A stretch of 25,717 bases of DNA, from positions 1,840,021 through 1,865,737 of the forward strand of contig JAHNZQ020000004.1 in NCBI GenBank assembly GCA_019155205.2, given 5' to 3'. The notes beneath the pieces are model-generated. The model was not told the origin of the DNA. It did no database searches and saw only the letters and a program-made list of their open reading frames with translations. Position 1 is the stretch's first letter; every line of letters begins with the position of its first letter. Shown here one piece after another: positions 19,652 to 25,717 of this stretch. This DNA comes from Gracilaria vermiculophylla. Taxonomy: Eukaryota; Rhodophyta; Florideophyceae; Gracilariales; Gracilariaceae. A program made the translations under genes and the position numbers.

Positions 19652-21836
19652 TGCGGCCTAGCCACTTTGATCTTCTGTACCGCTAAATAACTGGTTTCAC
19701 CTCGTGATGGAGTGTTGCGGTGTTATTATCGTGCTATCCGCATCCAAATGTTGCGCAGCAATATGAATGCGCAACTGAGATAAAACGAGAGACGATAATT
19801 TTTTCCGTATTGCATACTCATGAAACGTAGTTGATGAACGACTAAAAAGCAAAATGCAAATAAAACATCTCCCAATGATTTTCAGTCTGTTACATCGCGC
19901 AGTTTTATTTTAATGTTTTGAGAAATTAAATCATATGTTTTACCTCGTACGTTTTTCTCACTTTAATACAAGTATGAAAGTTCTTGAAAAGTCAAATAAA
20001 AAACATACTTTTCTAGGAAGAAATAATGAAGGATTGAATGTTAATTAAAAGGATTGCAAGCCCCTTTTCAGGCAGCTAAGATATTAGTTGATTTATGAAT
20101 TCTTGTCAATCAATCTTTTTATCGAAATCTTATGGTCTATATTTTAAATAATGCTTTTGTTTGAAATCAGGATGAATGATCAGATGATATGTTGTTCCTG
20201 ATTTGATGGTTGGTTTTCTTCTTATTGCGGCTCCCAAATTAGCTGCAGATCGACAAGAGAGATCCCGAGCAGGTAGAATGATATATTGGTCCCCTTATGG
20301 GATTAAGTTCCATTCAGTCTGCTTTCTACAAAATACCCGGCGTAGCTGCAGACGAATAAGTCGTATGGACCTTGCCTGCATCTGCGTGATTGAATAATGG
20401 TTCAACTAGATATTGGTTGGTAGTAGTTTTGTTAAAAGATTGTGATGTATATATGTATTAAACAGTCTTGGATATCGGATAGCTTATCAGCACCCGTCTC
20501 CGCCTTTTATAATAATATATGAACATCTCCTGATGGTTTGCTTATCATGCTATGTATTAGATATCGTTATTACATCGCTGGTACGTGTGATTGTTGCGTG
20601 TTTGTTCTGTATAGACCAGCCTTACCTTTCATTATGTTTTAATAATAATAACACTAAATTAGGCAAAGTGATGAGCCCCATACGGTTCCATAATATTATC
20701 AGGGACAATACTGAGCATATGCGTCGCTAATCAACGGTTTTCAAATGTTTTTCGTTTGATCAACACAATTTAAATGAAAGCGGCAAAACGTAGACCCTAC
20801 AGAAGCAACGTAGATGTAAATGAGTCCCTTTATTAATAAATAAAATATCCCTTACAGAACTCGGGCTGTTTCATACAATATTATTGATATCTTTCGATGA
20901 AAATTGATTTTTTATGCATTTTTGCATATAATATTTAAAACAGAATTCTTTGTGTTTCGGTTACTTGTGAAAATCTTTTCATTATTTTATCGTTTTTAGT
21001 AGACATGTGTACAGAAACGGAACGGTTTAAAGTTCTTTAGCTTCGGATTTCATCTGATAGAAATTAAGAGCACGAAATTTAAGTTCACTATTTTGAACTA
21101 TTTCTGACAATGCGTGAAAGCTATTCGGATGTTGTTTTATTTCATCATATTCAGATACAAATATGAGAGAGACCGCAAAACATAAATAAGAGGTAAGCTA
21201 CATGATATGTATATTATCATTACGGAATGCTTATTGTTTTCAAAACTCGTCCCTGAACATATTTCGCAAAAACTGAACTATGTAAAATAAACCTTAAAAT
21301 CATTGATGCTACTATTTTTTGATTTATTCCTATCTCTTGCTACTTTATGTTCAAATGTTTAGTAGAAAAATAATTTAGTTGCCCATAATTTAAAAGTGCT
21401 GGGTTCTACGCAGATCAGAAACTTGTACAGAATATGTTTTACATATTCAAAATAATGATTTGTTTAAAAAGACAAATACTGATCGTCATCAAAGGAAGAA
21501 ATCAGATGTTTTGTCATATACGCATCATTTGTTTCGCGTGGTATTTTCTAATTATATAATTTCACTACAGCTCGGGCAATTAGAATGCATTAAAAAGGTA
21601 AATGTTAGGCTAAATCGTCAAATATGCTGAGATCAAGTGCTCTAAGATTTGTACTTTTTCCGCTACTTATAATTTTAAAATATGGCAATATCAGCATGAA
21701 ACGAACAGTATTTTGCATGTGATTAGACATTTGATGTTTAAAGGCGTTCAAAGTTACCTTAGTCGGGACGGGAAAAAAGGACGAGAATCAGGAATTTAGA
21801 AAATTTTGCTTCTTTGACGTTATTCACGCCTGCCCC
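19652..21836. other. AT-rich gene-free region
   Basis: More than 2 kb without a supported gene. ORFs at 20203-20397 and 20533-20730 are about 60 codons with no motif. The base composition is distinctly more AT-rich than the element-dense DNA to the left. I see no repeats shared with the rest of the window. It probably contains the 3' flank of the peroxiredoxin-like gene. Confidence 0.4.
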
Positions 21837-22520
21837 TTAACAGCCCTGAACAAGCGATTCAAGCACATCCATGAACTCCGAGGGCTCGGCTCTCTTGGTG
21901 TAGTCTAGATCGGCGAATACGTACTTAACAGCACCGTCCTTGCCAATGACAAACGTTGCAGGCAGCGGCAATCGCGCCATCCTCTTCCCGCCATTTCCGT
22001 TGCGCGAATCTAAATCCACGCCAAACTGTTTATACAAGCTCTTGATGTCGTCCGGCACGGTAAACATGATACCGTACTTCAACGCAACTGACAGACCTTC
22101 ATCAGAAAGCACCTCGAACTTAAGCTCGTTCTTTTCGGCGGTAGACATGCTTTCATCGGCAGTCTCCGGCGACAAGGCGACGAGCTTTGCTCCCAACTTC
22201 TCGATCTCGCCATTGAGTTGAGTGAAAGATCGCAACTGCACGTTGCAGTACGGACACCAACTGCCACGGTACCATGTTAGTACCACGGCTGTATGTTGCC
22301 TGAGCAGCGATGACAGAGATACTGGCTTCCCAGTAGGGTTGGGTAGAGTGAAATCTGGAGCATGATCGCCGACTTTCAGGGCATTCACCGTATGTGACTC
22401 GTGAAAACGAGCTGATGTCTCAGTTATACCAGACACGATCTCTTTCGTGGCAGAGGTCAAAAACGACTGCTTAGTTGCCTGTAACTGCGAGGAAAGTGAG
22501 GGATATGGAGCGGGCGTCAT
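21837..22520 (-). CDS. Peroxiredoxin-like protein (AhpC/TSA fold, CPYC motif)
   Basis: An intact intronless gene for 227 aa. Residues 46-217 match a peroxiredoxin-like thioredoxin fold: KVGDHAPDFTLPNPTGKPVS, the active-site strand VVLTWYRGSWCPYCNVQLRS with Cys89 and Cys92, LVALSPET, and LPLPATFVIGKDGAVKYVFA with the cis-Pro turn (Pro187). The WCPYC redox pair is typical of the 'PRX-like' family, which has C-x-x-C in place of the classical peroxiredoxin site with a single peroxidatic Cys. It is likely to reduce peroxides or disulfides using a thiol donor; the true substrate is unknown. The frame is open further upstream (to about 22703), but without an ATG, and a TATA box (22616-22623) lies within that part, so ATG 22520 is chosen. 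Residues 1-45 are not a clear targeting peptide, so a cytosolic site is likely. Confidence 0.9.
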   Translation of the reverse strand: MTPAPYPSLSSQLQATKQSFLTSATKEIVSGITETSARFHESHTVNALKVGDHAPDFTLPNPTGKPVSLSSLLRQHTAVVLTWYRGSWCPYCNVQLRSFTQLNGEIEKLGAKLVALSPETADESMSTAEKNELKFEVLSDEGLSVALKYGIMFTVPDDIKSLYKQFGVDLDSRNGNGGKRMARLPLPATFVIGKDGAVKYVFADLDYTKRAEPSEFMDVLESLVQGC

Positions 22521-22615
22521 ATTGACAATTTTGGATGGAAGCAACAGTGGTTTGAGAATCGCCTCGTAAGTTATTGAGGTAGGCTCGACAATGCCGCTGA
22601 GTCCGCTAGCGGAAC

Positions 22616-22623
22616 AATTTATA
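22616..22623 (-). promoter_or_regulatory. TATA box of the peroxiredoxin-like gene
   Basis: TATAAATT on the minus strand, about 97 bp upstream of the ATG at 22520. With a start site about 30 bp downstream, the leader would be about 65 nt. It argues against a longer N terminus. Confidence 0.5.
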
Positions 22624-22703
22624 AGGAATCTGCGAAAGTTACATTTCTGCGCAGTAATTACAAGAACGGGCCTCCGGAGCTTACAAAAGCTGATGGTCAA
22701 CAA

Positions 22704-23459
22704 ACGTGCAAACGATTGGTGAAAGATCGCAACTATTTCGACGCCAGGGGTAGATATCGATTAAAACGAGGATGCAGAAAAGTCGCAGCTTCAACGATCA
22801 CCTGGCGGACACACATTCGCTCCCCAAGTGCCACGTGTGAAACCCCTCTTGCATGATCCTGTCCGCAGGCTATTGGGCGTCCACAACGGTGCCTTTGCAT
22901 CGCTGTTCCTCAATGGACAGCAGCTTTTTGTACATAGAAAACGTTTGAAGTACCCTTCGTAGACTACTGAAAGGGTTAATTCACGTAAAAGTATCAGAAC
23001 CATGTATGAATTCAAAAGTGTTTTCTACAAGGGTTGCGGAAAAGAAACTCCCAAATTGTTGTGGTGTCCACGTACCCATCAGTATTCACCCGCTCCTCGA
23101 CTGCCAGCCAACGTCAACCCACCGTTCTTACCGACCAAACCACCGATACCTATAGATGATGATCGTGTCGTGCACAAGGGTTCACAATCACAATCGGTAG
23201 AATTGTGCTTGCAACGCATTCATGCAGCTCCAATCTGGGAACTAATCTCTTTTACGAACGGTCTCTTTTCCAAAGCGCTCTGCTCTCTGTGAGTGTAAGA
23301 AGAACCCTTCATGTGGCTCCCCACGTACTAGACTAATGCTATCCATGCTGGAGATTGGCACCTCCTTGCTGCTATTCTTATTCAGATACGTTATTTCAAT
23401 CGCAAGCGTGCAGCTAGTCACCTTGCCAAAGAAATCACAACTCTATGCTGTGCTTGTCC
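22704..23459. other. Intergenic region between the two host genes
   Basis: It holds the upstream flank of the peroxiredoxin-like gene and the 3' flank of the secreted-protein gene. ORFs at 22791-23015 (minus) and 23002-23292 (plus, 96 aa from an ATG, Pro-rich centre) have no recognisable motif and no visible promoter; I do not call them genes. Confidence 0.4.
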
Positions 23460-23996
23460 TTATGCCGTGCGGAACACGACGCACGCACCCATCCTCACCG
23501 CCTGCTGCGGAGTGAGATTTATGTTGTCTACCACGACGGGCGGCGCGACGCTCCTCAGCAACTGATATGAAGTAAAGAACACTCGCACACACTTCCGCGT
23601 GGCAAAAGCGGCGTTACCCTGGAATGTTTCGTGCCCGATTCCTGACCCAATGCGCTGAGGAATGGCATACGGCTTGAACTGCGTTGGTGTAAACCGATTT
23701 CCAAACGATGTAATGGGGCGCGCATTGCCAAATCGATCAATAAACTGCGGTTCAATGCCGTTGGAGTTCAGTATGCCGATGCGCTTCCTGAAGTCCGAGG
23801 ATACAATTTGCGGAGTAAAAGGCTTATCGGCATCTCCAAGTGTGAATGTCTGAAGACGGTTTGAGCCTTGAAACCGGAACGCGCATCGGAAAAAGGCAAT
23901 TGCACAATCATCCCGAAGAGATTGGCCTGCACTGCCGTTTACAACTACCAGAAACGCCACTAAAATTATGGGCAGAGTGAACGCTTTCATGGTCAT
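23460..23996 (-). CDS. Small secreted protein, four cysteines, unknown family
   Basis: An intact intronless gene for 178 aa (176 aa if the second ATG at 23990 is used). Residues 1-25 form a clear signal peptide: MTMK, a hydrophobic core (about residues 5-19), then NGSAG with likely cleavage before Gln25. The mature part has four cysteines (C31, C38, C136, C172), which could form two disulfides. It is rich in Phe, Arg and Gly, with segments such as SSDFRKRIGILNSNG and RFTPTQFKPYAIPQRIGSG, and ends in QQAVRMGACVVFRTA. No catalytic motif, transmembrane helix or known domain is visible. I infer an extracellular or cell-wall protein. The frame is open upstream to 24227, but a TATA box at 24092-24099 lies within that part, so the signal-peptide ATG is preferred. 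Confidence 0.8.
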   Translation of the reverse strand: MTMKAFTLPIILVAFLVVVNGSAGQSLRDDCAIAFFRCAFRFQGSNRLQTFTLGDADKPFTPQIVSSDFRKRIGILNSNGIEPQFIDRFGNARPITSFGNRFTPTQFKPYAIPQRIGSGIGHETFQGNAAFATRKCVRVFFTSYQLLRSVAPPVVVDNINLTPQQAVRMGACVVFRTA

Positions 23997-24091
23997 TTTT
24001 GGAAAATGGCTCACAATCTGACAGACAAGATGAACTTTGCTGCTTAGCGAGGCATCAGTGATTTCGATGACGTCCGGAACTTGTCCTTCTG

Positions 24092-24099
24092 CTTTTATA
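24092..24099 (-). promoter_or_regulatory. TATA box of the secreted-protein gene
   Basis: TATAAAAG on the minus strand, about 96 bp upstream of the ATG at 23996. The match to the consensus is strong, and the spacing equals that of the neighbouring gene. Confidence 0.65.
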
Positions 24100-24227
24100 C
24101 TGTTTCTTCTGATTCTAAAAAACACATTTGCCGACTTGTGATACAGCTGACCAACTTTTTTCCTGGTCGAGTGATTGGTCTCTTTCAATATGACAAGCTT
24201 TCTCTTGGCTTGCCTTATCAGATGCAA

Positions 24228-25236
24228 GATAAGCTGTCTCAGAAAATTCTCCCTGGAAGAACTCTGGCGTCAATTTCAGTCCCGATACCTGGATGATCAT
24301 TTGTTCATTTCTTCTCAAATAACTCCTTGTACAGAGGAAGGACAGCTGTGTGGTTAAAACTAAACTAATAACAAGACCATCAGTACATACTAAACACCTG
24401 GAAGGTTCATCTCTTTCCATCTCAAATGCAGCTGAGCAATGTGCTTTGTGCAACAATTCAGATTATTCTTGACAAAGAACAGTTTCTGTCACAAACAAGC
24501 ACCTGTATACAGGCATGCAGTGTATAGTACTTATTACCGTCGAGCAAGACCCTACGTTCGTTCTACTTGGTAAGAAAAGTCGCGAGGGTATTCAATCAGA
24601 GATGAGATGTCGTTAATGTCACAAATTGCACCTACTCGCTCTTGAGGCGGGAATATCTTGTCAAGTCCAAACGTGCAGGTTCTGAGTGTTTGTGCTGTCT
24701 TTATCCGCTACGTGTGGCCCTGAACCGCCCTCTAATACCCTTTCGAATCCCTGACTAGGTTATGAGGAGGGTTTGGACGTATATTGCTGGCACTAGAGTG
24801 TCAACGTTATCTATTAGAGTTAAAATCAGCCTTTCATTTCAAGTGTGGCTCTTGCATGGTAGTCATCCTGAGTCCTAATTTGCATGCAGGTATAAAATTT
24901 TCAATTTTAAATCTAGATTGATTTTTCGTCGTAATGAAAGACGAAATATTGTTGAAAACCTGTAAACAGGGCTGCCAGAAGAATGTAAAAATCTTGATTG
25001 GTCACTATAAGGTTTCGGAATATAATCGAAAGCGAAAAACAAATAATCTGTTGAGAGCTTTGAGGCAAAGACGAAGGTCTGTACATAGTTGTACAGTACT
25101 TATATTCTAACAAATGCACAGAAAATCTGTTTCAAATTCGTCCTAAGGTAAAGTAGGTCTCTTTGACAACGGGTATAACATTTATAAATGTTCTCCCATC
25201 GTCTTTTGCCCAAGTCTTGATCGCAGATTTTTATGG
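24228..25236. other. Intergenic, no supported gene
   Basis: It begins with the upstream flank of the secreted-protein gene. ORFs at 24115-24456 and 24913-25119 (minus) carry no recognisable motif. I see no repeats shared with the rest of the window. Confidence 0.4.
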
Positions 25237-25551
25237 ATGTCGATAACATTTTCCGACTCAACCATCTCTTATTTAAAAATTGGCGAAATTCTTGGAACAT
25301 CTAAATGGCTTCGATCAATTCTCCTAAGGTGTATTGCAAGGTGCGTCTGTTCTTTAGAGAAACTCGCCAACTGTCATACAACAGACAAGCTGAAGAGTGA
25401 TTCGCATAAAATAGAATCCTTGAACAAAATAAAACAAGATGTTCTTCTTTCAATATCAAAATCAAGAACAACAGCGTTAATTAAGGATAATTTTCCAGTC
25501 CATAGATTGGTTAGATCAATCAACTACAGCCAATTGGTCTCGAAACCATGA
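25237..25551 (+). CDS. Hypothetical ORF, 104 aa, weak
   Basis: The frame opens with ATG (MSITFSDSTISYLKIGEILG) and ends at a TGA at 25549-25551. The product is rich in Ser, Lys, Ile and Leu, with a helical-looking middle (KLKSDSHKIESLNKIKQDVL). I recognise no family, signal peptide or membrane segment, and see no TATA box at the spacing used by the two clear genes. It may be part of a larger decayed gene or chance. Confidence 0.2.
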   Translation: MSITFSDSTISYLKIGEILGTSKWLRSILLRCIARCVCSLEKLANCHTTDKLKSDSHKIESLNKIKQDVLLSISKSRTTALIKDNFPVHRLVRSINYSQLVSKP

Positions 25552-25613
25552 TCAGGGGAGTAATCGTGTAGTCTCTGAGCAGCAGCTCATTAGAGGAATT
25601 ACGCAGCACGAAA

Positions 25614-25713
25614 TTCGTAGCGTTTTTCGTAGAAACGTATCACACGCAGTACAGGGTACGAAAAACAGGATGAGATACGAAATCTACAGTCGTAGAATTC
25701 AGAAAGCTACGAA
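25614..25713. repeat. Cluster of CTACGAA/TTCGTAG motifs at right edge
   Basis: Within 100 bp the heptamer CTACGAA, its complement or a near match occurs about six times: TTCGTAG at 25614 and 25626, GTACGAA at 25656, TACGAAA at 25676, CGTAGAA at 25691 and CTACGAA at 25707. The motifs point both ways, so parts can pair into small hairpins. The array may continue beyond the window. Confidence 0.4.
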
Positions 25714-25717
25714 ACCG

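Noticed and set aside
21940..22221. 93-codon plus-strand ORF
   Set aside because: It is a shadow of the peroxiredoxin-like gene on the minus strand.

Overview
The window looks like a nuclear segment of a eukaryote with few introns and many transposable elements. It holds decayed remnants of Ty1/copia, Ty3/gypsy and Tc1/mariner elements on both strands, solo LTRs, a 100-N assembly gap, and only two convincing host genes. Both host genes are intronless with a TATA box just under 100 bp upstream of the ATG. Compact intronless genes in a sea of LTR elements, including a copia type known from aquatic organisms and red algae, would fit a red alga. That is an inference; no marker gene proves it.

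Bases 1-1930 (minus strand): the 5' end of an LTR retrotransposon ('family A'). A 554-bp LTR (829-1382) is followed by a possible tRNA primer site and a gag-like open frame that runs off the left edge. Its LTR is inserted in an older retrotransposon Gag remnant (1383-1930). Bases 2888-4499: a Tc1 transposon with a DD34E transposase broken by six in-frame stops. Bases 4500-7040: mostly unassigned, with a Lys-rich ORF and a diverged 56-bp repeat pair. Bases 7050-9226: a Ty3/gypsy pol pseudogene (RT end, RNase H, integrase zinc finger, core and C-terminal domain). Bases 10261-11580: a copia Gag/protease remnant.

Bases 12395-14862: two more family A LTRs, each flanked by a perfect 5-bp target duplication (ACCTT; AGAAT). 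The first contains the N gap. Between them lies an unrecognised broken minus-strand gene (12953-13695). Bases 14981-15640: a minus-strand gypsy integrase tail. Bases 15873-19651: a complete-ended copia element, with 247-bp LTRs, GTATC duplications, a half-tRNA-iMet-like primer site overlapping the gag start codon, a polypurine tract, and a pol that has lost its integrase core.

Bases 19652-21836: AT-rich and gene-free. Bases 21837-22520 (minus): a peroxiredoxin-like protein with a CPYC motif. Bases 23460-23996 (minus): a small secreted protein with four cysteines and no recognised family. The rest to 25717 has no convincing gene. I see no CRISPR, rRNA or tRNA gene. The elements do not work together; they are a nested history of insertion and decay beside two independent host genes.
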